Of a DNA stretch of 64,000 nucleotides, positions 1 to 8,944 are shown in pieces. The DNA is from Porphyromonadaceae bacterium FC4. GTDB taxonomy: Bacteria; Bacteroidota; Bacteroidia; Bacteroidales; Porphyromonadaceae. Below the pieces are notes generated by a model that saw nothing but the letters and a program-made list of their open reading frames with translations, searched no databases and was not told the DNA's origin. The stretch lies in assembly GCA_900120395.1 (NCBI GenBank), contig LT635553.1, forward strand, positions 788,254-852,253, in the 5' to 3' direction. The translations under genes and the position numbers were made by a program. Positions within the stretch are counted from its first letter, which is position 1; each line of letters opens with the position of its first letter.

Positions 1-562
1 CTCTGACCCTGGGCTATGCTCTATGACCCCGACATCCGTCGGGGTCAATCCCCCTGGGAACAAAAACGACCCCGGGAGGGGTCGCACAATATAGCCCCGG
101 GTCAGAGCTCCGAAGGAGCGTCTGACCCGGGGTAACCGTTCCCTCTCTCACCCCCGACCCCGACGGACGTCGGGGTCGCACCACGTCATCTGATGGTACG
201 ACTCCAACGTTCGTCGGAGTCGTGTTTCTTGCCGACTTGCTTTCCCAGGGTCACTCGCTCCTTCGGAGCTCTGACCCTGGGCTATGCTCTATGACCCCGA
301 CGGATGTCGGGGTCAATCCTTCGCCGATCCTATTCTTCCGCGGAACGTTTCGATCCTTATTATAGTGTCCCTCGGACGACGAAAGACGACCCGGCTCTTC
401 CGCCAACGTCCTGACCCCCTTATAATGTCCTTCGGACGACGAAAGACGACCCCGGGAGGGGTCGCACAATATAGCCCCGGGTCAGAGCGACGATAGGAGC
501 GTCTGACCCGGGGTAACCGATCCGCCCTCACCCTCGACCCCGACGCACGTCGGGGTCGCACC
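1..562. repeat. GC-rich palindrome array, about two diverged copies
   Basis: There is no convincing gene here. The stretch is packed with inverted repeats. GACCCCGAC/GTCGGGGTC hairpins with 4-base loops lie at 25-46 and 293-314, with related ones near 157-178 and 535-556. A long hairpin pairs 95-111 with 115-132 (one bulged base), and its copy pairs 475-486 with 502-513. Another pairs 244-253 with 272-281 around an inner GCTCC/GGAGC stem. GACCCC-GGGA-GGGGTC lies at 68-83 and again near 450-465. The segments 66-183 and 443-562 are recognisable copies, as are 1-50 and 270-318. A shorter duplicate (GTCC..CGGACGACGAAAGACGACC) occurs near 366-392 and 426-452. The first copy is cut by the window edge. 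Function is unknown. Small ORFs across it are by-products of the repeats. Confidence 0.85.
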
Positions 563-570
563 ACTGAGAC

Positions 571-666
571 GCAAAAAGTTTCCTACTGAAAACAGATCTC
601 TTCTATCCGTCAAATCGTTTTCTTTCCTACTGGAAACATTTCGCTACTATCCGTCAAATTTTTTGC
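571..666 (+). repeat. 96-bp interspersed dimer element, copy 1
   Basis: This is the first of seven copies. It starts GCAAAAA and ends TTTTTTGC, giving terminal inverted repeats. Inside are two tandem 44-bp units, each with a TTTCC-TACT-GGAAA hairpin followed by a CTATCCGTCAAAT motif. In this copy the first hairpin has one mismatch (GAAAAC for GGAAAC). It lies between the palindrome array and the promoter of the first Sus-type locus. Confidence 0.95.
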
Positions 667-752
667 CCCGCTCCCAAGCGTGCCCTCTTCTTGTTTTGGG
701 GTTTGGAGATTTGCAAATAGGTCGTCTTTTATTGTCTTCTGTGAACAAATGG

Positions 753-783
753 CTTGTTTATTTACTAAAATTACGTATCTTTG
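753..783 (+). promoter_or_regulatory. Bacteroidota-type promoter of the M60/Sus locus
   Basis: TTG at 754-756 is followed after exactly 19 bases by TATCTTTG at 776-783. This fits the Bacteroidota primary-sigma consensus (TTTG, N19, TAnnTTTG). Transcription would start near 790, about 370 bases before the first gene. Confidence 0.55.
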
Positions 784-902
784 GCACAAGCCGATGAGAA
801 ACCACGGCCACGATTTAATTTAGTATAATTCTTTTTTATCGCACTGTTGGTGGATTTAGGGTTGTTTAGCACTTTAGATTTGCAGTTCTTCACAGCTTTC
901 GT

Positions 903-939
<37 letters not shown>

Positions 940-1051
940 CTCCCGTACTCACTCTTCTTCCTCGCTACGCTGCCGTTGCCAACCCCATAAAACAACACCG
1001 CCGGTGGTTGTTCCCGACCCCCGGTCTTATTTCGCATTCGTATCCAAGTAG

Positions 1052-1111
1052 ATGCTGCTCTGTCACCACTTGTGGCGGAGTGGTGTTGCTTTGACGTGCC
1101 CGGCTCAGCAT
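1052..1111 (+). promoter_or_regulatory. nested inverted repeat in operon leader
   Basis: ATGCTG (1052-1057) can pair with CAGCAT (1106-1111). Inside it CACCACT (1064-1070) pairs with AGTGGTG (1079-1085) around an 8-base loop. It ends 47 bases before the first start codon. No long T-run follows, so it does not look like a terminator. Confidence 0.4.
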
Positions 1112-1158
1112 GACTATTATCAGAAAACACCTATATAACTAACCTTTTACAAACGAAT

Positions 1159-2646
1159 ATGATATACAAAGCAACAAAGTTGTTAGCCCTGGTATCCTTC
1201 ATGGGTATCATGGCGGTGGGTTGCAAGTCGCGGACTGCACCCTCCGGAAGCCATGCGGCGTTTGATGCCGGCAAGCCTATGGAGATCACCAGCTTCCAGC
1301 CGGACTCCGGGGGTATCGCTACCCAGATGATTATAGACGGCAAAAACTTTGGATCTGACACAACGGGACTAAGGGTCTACTTCGTGGATAGCCTGGGAAC
1401 TCGCCACCGTGGTGGGGTGGTCAGCTCCAATGGTGAAAAGATCTATCTGACGGTGCCCAAGCTCACCTACCTACGTACCCTACAGGTCGAAGTAGAGCGT
1501 GAAGGAGAGGGTGGTCAGTCCTATACTGCTAAAGCAGAAAACATGCCCTTCAAGTACCGTACTGAGATTTCTGTCACGACTCTGATCGGACAGGTGTCGG
1601 ACAATAACCAACTCCCGACTGTAGGAGGTACCTTTGCTGCTACCACCCTGTCAGCTCCGGCATTTGTGACACTGGATGATGAAGACAACCTCTTTATTAC
1701 CGAGCGTACTTTTGAGCTAGGTCCTTGTGCCCGCAATGAAAAGGGAAATACAGACGGCGGTTGGATATATGCCGGGAATCTACTTCTTGCTGATACCAAA
1801 AAACAGGAAGTACAAGTCCTGAAGTATCTAAATCATGAGCCACTCAATGCTCCAACATTCTCCGATGAAGAAGGAGAGGAGTCCATCTATGTGCCGGAGG
1901 ATAAAGCACAGTCGTACCTTCGTCTGCGTAAAGGTGCCAACTATGCGATCCAAAAGCAGGCAATGCTCTTTTCGGAAAACAACCCTTTCGGCGGAGATGG
2001 ACGCAACTGGAAGCACTGTATGCTGATCAACAAGGTAGACAAAATGCTCTACACCATCCTCTGGAAAGGTGAGCTGGTGCGCGTCAACCCCAAGACCCGT
2101 CAATCCGAAATCCTGATCAAAAACATTCTTCCGGACAGGGTGAATATGAAGGGCAAGAATGGAAGTGACAACTACTATATCTTCTCGCCCATCAGCCCTA
2201 ACGTAATGTATGTAGTTTTGTGCGACTACAATATGATCAAGCGTATCGACCTGGATCGACTGGCTCAAGACCCGGAGTACAAGGGTGAGGACTATGCCGG
2301 TCTGTCGATATCCGAAGGTCCTCAGGCGGGAAAAGGATGGGAGGATGGTCCCCTGCTGAGAGCGAAGTTCAACAGTCCGACTCAAGTGGCGTTTACTTCC
2401 GATGGCAAACTCTACATTGCCGACCGGGATAATCACTGTGTGCGCGTGATCGATACCACCGTCTCTCCTGATCAGGCTGTGGTCAATACAGCAGTAGGTA
2501 TACCGGGATCTGCCGGATTTAGGGACGGTGGCCCGGATCAAGCACTCTTCAATACCCCTACGGGTGTGGCGGTGAGTAGTGATGGCTCCGTACTCTTTGT
2601 GGCGGACCACAAAAACCACGTGATACGTAAGCTGGCAATTCAATAA
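1159..2646 (+). CDS. IPT/TIG and NHL-repeat lipoprotein
   Basis: A 495-residue surface or periplasmic lipoprotein. The signal peptide ends in a lipobox with Cys22 (AVGC). Residues about 42-110 match an IPT/TIG immunoglobulin-like domain (the ITSFQPDSGG start and GKNFGSD turn are typical). The C-terminal part (about 395-495) carries NHL beta-propeller repeats of the type DGKLYIADRDNHCVRVID. Proteins of this build often accompany SusC/SusD pairs in Bacteroidota glycan and glycoprotein loci, where a role in substrate binding at the cell surface is assumed. It is the first gene of the operon, 24 bases before susC-like. The precise ligand is unknown. The start fits the signal peptide and follows the AT-rich leader. 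Confidence 0.85.
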   Translation: MIYKATKLLALVSFMGIMAVGCKSRTAPSGSHAAFDAGKPMEITSFQPDSGGIATQMIIDGKNFGSDTTGLRVYFVDSLGTRHRGGVVSSNGEKIYLTVPKLTYLRTLQVEVEREGEGGQSYTAKAENMPFKYRTEISVTTLIGQVSDNNQLPTVGGTFAATTLSAPAFVTLDDEDNLFITERTFELGPCARNEKGNTDGGWIYAGNLLLADTKKQEVQVLKYLNHEPLNAPTFSDEEGEESIYVPEDKAQSYLRLRKGANYAIQKQAMLFSENNPFGGDGRNWKHCMLINKVDKMLYTILWKGELVRVNPKTRQSEILIKNILPDRVNMKGKNGSDNYYIFSPISPNVMYVVLCDYNMIKRIDLDRLAQDPEYKGEDYAGLSISEGPQAGKGWEDGPLLRAKFNSPTQVAFTSDGKLYIADRDNHCVRVIDTTVSPDQAVVNTAVGIPGSAGFRDGGPDQALFNTPTGVAVSSDGSVLFVADHKNHVIRKLAIQ

Positions 2647-2670
2647 GGATGGATATAATCTGAAGTATAT

Positions 2671-5600
2671 ATGAAAAAGTCAAGTGAATACATACTAAGC
2701 CTTGCGACTGCCCTTTTTGCGCTTCTCCTCTTCCTCCCGCAGCAAACCTTTGCACAGGAGACGAAAGAGCGTACGATAGAAGTGAAGGGGGTCGTAGTGG
2801 ACGAAAAGGGAGAGACCCTGCCGGGGGTATCCATATATGTCAAGACCGATAAAAAGCACGGTGTGGCAGCCAATATGGATGGAGAGTTTGAGCTGAAGGT
2901 CGCTGCCGGCGAGATACTGGTCTTTAGCATGGCGGGCATGGAGCCTCAGGAGTATAAGGTCAAGCCCAATGATGGAGGCAAAGAGCTAAGAATAGTGCTA
3001 AAGCCCTCCACCAGTGAGCTGGATGAGCTGGTGGTGACCGGTCTGACGACTCAGAGAAAGGTGTCTGTCGTGGGTGCGATCACCAATGTGGATGTCGCCG
3101 AGCTAAAGACCCCTGCTACCTCTATCCCCAATATGCTGGGCGGTCGGGTAGCCGGTGTGATCACCTCGCTGACCTCCGGTGAGCCGGGAAAGAACATCTC
3201 CAACTTTTGGATCCGCGGTATCGGTACCTTTGGTGCCAATGCCGGTGCGCTGGTACTGGTCGACGGACTGGAGGGTGACCTCTCGCTGCTGGACCCGGAT
3301 GATATCGAGTCTTTTTCGATCCTAAAGGATGCTGCTGCTACAGCAGTGTACGGTGTGCGTGGTGCAAACGGTGTGGTGATTGTCACCACCAAAAAGGGAC
3401 GTGAGGGCAAGCTGAGTATCCGAGCGCGCGCCACGGTGCAGTACAACCACCTGAAGCGGATGCCACAGTTCCTGAATAGCTACGACTATGCAGTCCTTGC
3501 TAACGAAGCACGTGCTATGAACGGCCTCGATGAGGTCTATACCGATATGGAGCTGGAGCTGATCAAGAACAACCTGGACCCGGACCTCTATCCTGATGTC
3601 AACTGGATGAACCAGATCATGTCCAACCACTCCCTGGCACACAGATACTATGCAAGTGCCAGCGGTGGTGGGAAGATTGCGAACTACTTTCTGTCCCTGG
3701 GATCCAGCTTCCAAGGAGCTGCGTACAAGCAGGGTGAAGCTTCGTTCAAGCAACCTCTGGCATACAACCAGCATACCTATCGTGCCAATATCAATATGAA
3801 CATCGCACCGCGGACTACGCTATCCTTTAGCGCTGATGGTGCCCTGACCTATCACGCCCTGCCGGGCTTCCAAAACACGAATACTCTGTGGAACTCTGTG
3901 ATGAACCTGACTCCACTGATGTTCCCGGTGAAGTACTCCGATGGTACCCTCCCCACGTATGGGCGTAATGATCTCTCCTCTCCCTATGCGCAACTAAACT
4001 ATACCGGACTCTCCGAGAGTCAGGACTTCCGGAACAAACTGGCTCTAGGCCTGAATCATAGGTTTGCCTCCGGGATTCTGGAGGGCCTGACCCTGAACGC
4101 TCTGGGATCTTTTGAACTTCTGAACTTTGCAAGCGAAAGCCGGGTGAAGTCTCCCGACTTTTACCGCGCAACCGGTAGAAATGCAGAAGGTATGCTGATC
4201 AAGTCGCTACGAATCAAGCAGCGTAACCTGAACTACAGCAGAAACCACAACTATGCTCGAAAGTACTACCTCGAGGCTAAGGCGGACTACAACCGGAGCT
4301 TTGGGTACCACAACGTGGGAGCTCTCCTCTACTACTACATGGAGGACTATCAGGACTCTAGGTGGAAAACTGACCATCTGGGTATCAATAGCATCCCCGA
4401 GCGACGCCAGAATGTCTCCGGGCGACTCTCCTATGGGTACAGAAGTACGTACTTCATCGATGCAAACTTTGGATACACCGGCTCCAGCCAGTTCAAGAAA
4501 GGTCAGAGGTTTGGGTTCTTCCCCTCCATCGCCGTTGGCTGGGTGCCGACGAGCTACGAGTGGGTGTCTGAGAATATGCCATGGCTCAGCTTCTTTAAGC
4601 TCCGTGGATCCTATGGTACTGCAGGTAACGACCGGATATCCGGCTCTCGCTTTCCCTACCTGACCATCATCAATAATCACGCCGGTACCACCTGGTCCTA
4701 CACAGGAGATGGTATCACCGAACAACAGGTGGGTGCCGACAACCTCAAGTGGGAGATCGCTAAGAAAGCCAATGTCGGTGTCGAAGCTAACTTCCTAAAT
4801 GACCGGCTGAAGTTTGTAGCCGACTTCTTTTACGACAGGCGTGACAATATCTTCATGCAACGTGCTACGCTGCCCAGGTATCTGGGTCTGGTGAACCTTC
4901 CCTACTCAAACGTTGGTAAGATGTACAGCTATGGCTCCGATGGAAATGCGGAGTACACACACGTGATCAATAAGGATATGAGCTTCACCGTGAGAGGAAA
5001 CTACACTTGGTCTCAGAACATGGTGGATAACTGGGAGGAAAACAAGCGCGAATACGACTACCTCAACTACACCGGCAAACCACTCCACATCGCTCGCGGA
5101 TACATCGCTGAAGGGCTTTTCAAAGACAAGGACGAGATCAACCACAGTCCGGATCAGTCCGGATTCGGAAAGATCCGCCCAGGCGATATCAAGTACCGCG
5201 ACGTGAATGGTGACGGCGTCATCAATGATGATGATAAGGTACCGCTCTCCTACTCTTCGCAGCTACCTCGTGTGATGTACGGGCTGGGTGCCAGCTTTTC
5301 GTACAAACAGCTGACGCTGGGTTGCCTATTCAGAGGCTCTGCACTCGTCAAATACTATGCCGCAGGTGTGGGACACGACGCAGGTGCGATCCCCTTCCTC
5401 AACCAAGATGTGGGTAACGTCCTCGCCTATGCTAAGAACCCCAAGAATAGGTGGACACCCGAGTGGTACTCCGGAGATAAGGCGACGGAAAACCCAAACG
5501 CAATGCTGCCCCGTCTCTCCTACGGAAGTAACGGAAACAACACCCAGCTCTCTACTTTTTGGCAGAGGGACGGATCCTTTATCCGACTACAAGAAGTGAG

Positions 5601-5793
5601 CGCAAGGTATCACCTGAACGATAAGGAGATAATGAAGCGTGTGGGGCTCTCCTCCGTTGACTTTGAGTTTGTGATGAACAACCTCTTTACCATCGACAGA
5701 GTGAAGTATTTTGACCCCGATCAGGCGCAGTACAACGGTGCAGCATATCCGATACCTTTCTCTGCAACCTTCCAGGTATACCTCAACTTCTAA
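2671..5793 (+). CDS. SusC/RagA-family TonB-dependent outer-membrane transporter
   Basis: A 1040-residue outer-membrane importer. The signal peptide ends near Ala28 (TFA/Q). A carboxypeptidase-regulatory-like domain follows at about 35-110 (VKGVVVDEKGETLPGVSIY), then a TonB-box-like DELVVTG near 120, the plug domain with the family signature DIESFSILKDAAATAVYG near 210-235, and a long beta-barrel ending in an aromatic residue (YLNF), as outer-membrane barrels do. With the SusD protein 22 bases downstream it should form the usual pedal-bin complex for uptake of oligosaccharides, glycopeptides or peptides. The substrate is not shown by sequence. The M60 peptidase at the end of the operon suggests products of glycoprotein cleavage. 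Confidence 0.93.
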   Translation: MKKSSEYILSLATALFALLLFLPQQTFAQETKERTIEVKGVVVDEKGETLPGVSIYVKTDKKHGVAANMDGEFELKVAAGEILVFSMAGMEPQEYKVKPNDGGKELRIVLKPSTSELDELVVTGLTTQRKVSVVGAITNVDVAELKTPATSIPNMLGGRVAGVITSLTSGEPGKNISNFWIRGIGTFGANAGALVLVDGLEGDLSLLDPDDIESFSILKDAAATAVYGVRGANGVVIVTTKKGREGKLSIRARATVQYNHLKRMPQFLNSYDYAVLANEARAMNGLDEVYTDMELELIKNNLDPDLYPDVNWMNQIMSNHSLAHRYYASASGGGKIANYFLSLGSSFQGAAYKQGEASFKQPLAYNQHTYRANINMNIAPRTTLSFSADGALTYHALPGFQNTNTLWNSVMNLTPLMFPVKYSDGTLPTYGRNDLSSPYAQLNYTGLSESQDFRNKLALGLNHRFASGILEGLTLNALGSFELLNFASESRVKSPDFYRATGRNAEGMLIKSLRIKQRNLNYSRNHNYARKYYLEAKADYNRSFGYHNVGALLYYYMEDYQDSRWKTDHLGINSIPERRQNVSGRLSYGYRSTYFIDANFGYTGSSQFKKGQRFGFFPSIAVGWVPTSYEWVSENMPWLSFFKLRGSYGTAGNDRISGSRFPYLTIINNHAGTTWSYTGDGITEQQVGADNLKWEIAKKANVGVEANFLNDRLKFVADFFYDRRDNIFMQRATLPRYLGLVNLPYSNVGKMYSYGSDGNAEYTHVINKDMSFTVRGNYTWSQNMVDNWEENKREYDYLNYTGKPLHIARGYIAEGLFKDKDEINHSPDQSGFGKIRPGDIKYRDVNGDGVINDDDKVPLSYSSQLPRVMYGLGASFSYKQLTLGCLFRGSALVKYYAAGVGHDAGAIPFLNQDVGNVLAYAKNPKNRWTPEWYSGDKATENPNAMLPRLSYGSNGNNTQLSTFWQRDGSFIRLQEVSARYHLNDKEIMKRVGLSSVDFEFVMNNLFTIDRVKYFDPDQAQYNGAAYPIPFSATFQVYLNF

Positions 5794-5815
5794 ACCAAGG
5801 CAAAGACAGTAAATT

Positions 5816-7867
5816 ATGAATAGATATATAAAAAGATCCCTATTCCCACTGGTGGCTCTGATACTGGTAGCCCACTTTTCATCTTGTAGCTTTTTGGATG
5901 TGGATAGGTACTTTGAAGACTTCTTCCCCGAAGACTCCATTTTTCACTCCAAGGTCAATGCTGAGGGGTACCTCTTCAACACTCCGACCCGCTTCCCTGA
6001 TCCCGGAAGTATCTGGGGCGGATCGTGGAATCCCGGTGAACTGGCATCCGATGAGATGACCTGTATATGGGAGTCAGCAGAGTTTCCCGGGATGATGCTG
6101 ACCAAAGGTACCATCACGGAGCGTAACCTCCCCGGATCCTTCAACAGTGTGTATACCAATATGTACAGCATCATCCGCAGGTGCAACTATATGCTCCTCA
6201 ATGTCGATGGTGTGAAGGATATGAATACCCGCGAGAAGCAGGAGTACAAGGGGTATGTCCACTTCATGCGCGGATATGCTTACTACCACCTCCTGATGAA
6301 CTTTGGACCGTGTCTGATAATCGGGGACGAATACCTCGAGAATAACCGACCTGCGGAAGAGTACGACCGCGAGCGTTTTACCTACGACGAAAGCGTGGAC
6401 TATATCGTAAAAGAGTTTGAGGAGGCTGCGAAGTTTCTTCCTCATCCGCAAGCACAATCATCTATCCGCTATGCGCGTCCTACTAAGGGAGCCGCACTGG
6501 CACTGATAGCTCGCCTACGACTCTACCAGGCTTCGCCGCTTTTCAACGGAGGTGACGCAGCCAAGAGATGTTTTGGTGGCTGGACCCGTGAGTCCGATGG
6601 TGCAGAGTATGTGAGTCAGACCTACGACCCTACTAAGTGGGCTGTTGCTGCAGCTGCTGCCAAGCAGGTGATCGACATGGAGTACTACCGACTCCATACT
6701 GTGGAGGCTGATCCTCGTGAAGCCAACCCCTGGCCACTTCCTGACGGAGTCTCCAAAGCGACTTTCCCTGACGGTGTGGGAGGCATAGACCCCTACCGCT
6801 CTTTCTCCGAGATGTTTACCGGAGAGAGTCTCGTACAGAACAACCGTGAGTATATATGGGCAATGCCGTCCGGAAATGTTACGAACTACACGCGGCACAG
6901 CTTCCCGGTTTACTATGGCGGGTGGGGCGGTATGTCCGTACCTCAGCGCGTTGTGGACTGCTTCTACATGATTGACGGCAAGAGTATTGCAGAGTCTTCG
7001 GAATATGAAGCTGACTTGACTCAGACCATTACCTCACAGAGAGTAATGGGACCGGTGACACTCATGGCAGGTGTTCCTAAAATGTACGAAAACCGTGAAG
7101 CACGCTTCTATGCGTCCATCGGTTTCCCAGGAAGGCTGTGGCGAATGAGCTCAGCGAGTGAGGGGGACTATATTAATAAGCAGTTTTGGTTCTCCAATGA
7201 CGACAACTCCGGAAAGAGTGGTGCGGGAAACAACGTCAACGACTACTCTGTCACCGGTTATGTACCTACCAAATACATCCATGACGACGACTCCTATGCC
7301 AATGGTAAGGGTAATGTAAAGGGTGCGTTTGTAGTGCCAAAATCTTTCCCAATCATCCGGTATGCTGAGGTGCTTCTTGAGTATATTGAGGCACTCAACA
7401 ACATCGAGGGCTCTCACGAAGTAACCGTGATGGGACAGGATGCTTCACCGGTTACCCTGACTGTATCCCGAGATATCAACGAGATGCAGAAGTACTTCAA
7501 TATGATTCGCTACCGTGTTGGTCTTCCCGGACCAGATCTTGCGGATTACCAGGATGTACAGACAATGCGCCAGATTGTTATGAATGAGCGCCAAGTAGAG
7601 CTGTTCAATGAAGGCTATCGTTACTTCGATACCCGCCGGTGGGGAACCTACCTGACTGAGGACGCAAAGTCGTCCAACTGGTATGGACTAAACACTAAGC
7701 GTGACCGTGCCGAAGGGTCCAACAGTGGATTTTGGGAGCTGGTACCTATCGATACCAAAAACATCCGGGATAGGATAGCTACTCCCAAGCAAGTACTCCT
7801 GCCATGGCCACATGACGAGCTGATAAAGGCTCCAAAGATTAGCCAGAACCCCGGATATGAAAGGTAA
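5816..7867 (+). CDS. SusD/RagB-family substrate-binding lipoprotein
   Basis: A 683-residue surface lipoprotein with its lipobox Cys at residue 24 (HFSSC). The N-terminal TPR-like helices (about 60-200: RRCNYMLLN, GYVHFMRGYAYYHLLMNFGP) and the C-terminal ending LLPWPHDELIKAPKISQNPGYER are typical of SusD/RagB proteins. It acts as the lid and capture protein on the SusC transporter encoded just upstream. It is longer than many SusD proteins (usually about 500-600), so it may carry extra loops for a bulky ligand. The stop codon region overlaps the longest possible start of the next gene. Confidence 0.92.
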   Translation: MNRYIKRSLFPLVALILVAHFSSCSFLDVDRYFEDFFPEDSIFHSKVNAEGYLFNTPTRFPDPGSIWGGSWNPGELASDEMTCIWESAEFPGMMLTKGTITERNLPGSFNSVYTNMYSIIRRCNYMLLNVDGVKDMNTREKQEYKGYVHFMRGYAYYHLLMNFGPCLIIGDEYLENNRPAEEYDRERFTYDESVDYIVKEFEEAAKFLPHPQAQSSIRYARPTKGAALALIARLRLYQASPLFNGGDAAKRCFGGWTRESDGAEYVSQTYDPTKWAVAAAAAKQVIDMEYYRLHTVEADPREANPWPLPDGVSKATFPDGVGGIDPYRSFSEMFTGESLVQNNREYIWAMPSGNVTNYTRHSFPVYYGGWGGMSVPQRVVDCFYMIDGKSIAESSEYEADLTQTITSQRVMGPVTLMAGVPKMYENREARFYASIGFPGRLWRMSSASEGDYINKQFWFSNDDNSGKSGAGNNVNDYSVTGYVPTKYIHDDDSYANGKGNVKGAFVVPKSFPIIRYAEVLLEYIEALNNIEGSHEVTVMGQDASPVTLTVSRDINEMQKYFNMIRYRVGLPGPDLADYQDVQTMRQIVMNERQVELFNEGYRYFDTRRWGTYLTEDAKSSNWYGLNTKRDRAEGSNSGFWELVPIDTKNIRDRIATPKQVLLPWPHDELIKAPKISQNPGYER

Positions 7868-7910
7868 TCCCCCTAGTAAAATGATGGAAAATAATCAGAT
7901 GACATACACT

Positions 7911-8915
7911 ATGATAAAGAGTCTGGTAAAGAAACTACCACTTTCATGCCTCATGCTAAGTACACTGGTGGCATGCAACAGCTACGATTTTCAGCAGGAG
8001 TTCTATAAAAATGAGGTGGGGCTCCTGAGCAAGGGTACCATGATGGTCTACGATAGGCAGATAGTGGACTTATCTGCAGATGAACAGACAATCTACGTGG
8101 TTGGAAATCTCAGTGGTTCACAAAATACCTCTCAAGACATGCCTTTCACAGTGATGGAGAGCGACTCTCTCTTCAATCGCTACAACAAGGTTAACTTTGA
8201 TATCGACACCAAGAGGTTTGCTCATCGTCTTCCTACCCGGTGCTACGATATGCCTGATAAGTCGGGGGTTATCAAGTCCGGAACACGACAGGGGCGCATT
8301 CCCATTCAGCTCAAGAACCTCTCTGAGCTTTCACCCGACTCTACCTACCTGCTCAATTTTGAGTTGGATCCTGAAAACTCAGCATCCATCAACCAAAAGA
8401 AAAAGCATGTGCTGATCAAGCTGCTCTACAAAAACGACTACGCAAGTACGGCAGAAAATACCAGCTACACCTACCGAAATACTGTGGTAGCGGTGCTCTC
8501 TGAGGGGTCCAATGTGGCGAGAAAACTCTCCACCTCAGTCCAGCTCTTCCCCCTCAGTGCCAACTCGGTTCGGATGATGGCTGGTGATGAGACTTGGAAA
8601 GACTACAAAGATGCTCTTGATATCATCAATGAGAGAAGTATCATCCTAGAGGTGGGCGAGAAAGACCCCCGGGATGGTAACTCTTATAAGGTGAGCGTCA
8701 AGCCCTACAAGACCATAGAGGTAGTTCAGATGCCGGCACTTTTTGAGTATCCCAACACCTACCGTATCGTGGAGGATAAGCTTCCCGGTGGAAGGAGTGA
8801 GTTTTACAAAGAGTTTAGACTGCACTACAAGTACAGAGTAGCAGCAGATCATCCCTACAAAGAGGTGAAGGCTTGCTTCCGCTTGAAGGTAGATAAGCAT
8901 TCTGATAAGTATTGA
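7911..8915 (+). CDS. Sus-locus accessory lipoprotein of unknown function
   Basis: A 334-residue lipoprotein from the chosen start. The reading frame opens earlier, at 7857, overlapping the SusD stop. Only the ATG at 7911 puts a normal signal peptide (MIKSLVKKLP...LVAC, lipobox Cys22) at the N-terminus. The rest looks all-beta. It resembles the DUF1735/DUF4973-like adhesin-type lipoproteins that sit next to SusD in many Bacteroidota loci, but I cannot assign the family firmly. By position it is probably a surface-exposed glycan- or protein-binding accessory to the SusCD pair. No catalytic motif is visible. Confidence 0.75.
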   Translation: MIKSLVKKLPLSCLMLSTLVACNSYDFQQEFYKNEVGLLSKGTMMVYDRQIVDLSADEQTIYVVGNLSGSQNTSQDMPFTVMESDSLFNRYNKVNFDIDTKRFAHRLPTRCYDMPDKSGVIKSGTRQGRIPIQLKNLSELSPDSTYLLNFELDPENSASINQKKKHVLIKLLYKNDYASTAENTSYTYRNTVVAVLSEGSNVARKLSTSVQLFPLSANSVRMMAGDETWKDYKDALDIINERSIILEVGEKDPRDGNSYKVSVKPYKTIEVVQMPALFEYPNTYRIVEDKLPGGRSEFYKEFRLHYKYRVAADHPYKEVKACFRLKVDKHSDKY

Positions 8916-8944
8916 TGGATTTTTGAGCAAAAACAAGCATAGAT

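Noticed and set aside
1-562. The palindrome array as a CRISPR array, or its small ORFs as genes
   Set aside because: Repeats are not of constant length with unique spacers of constant length, and no cas gene is near. The small ORFs exist in several frames at once, as expected for GC-rich repeats.
1828-2643. A long minus-strand ORF (271 residues) opposite the IPT/NHL gene
   Set aside because: It lies fully inside a gene with signal peptide and clear domains on the other strand, and its own translation shows no known features.
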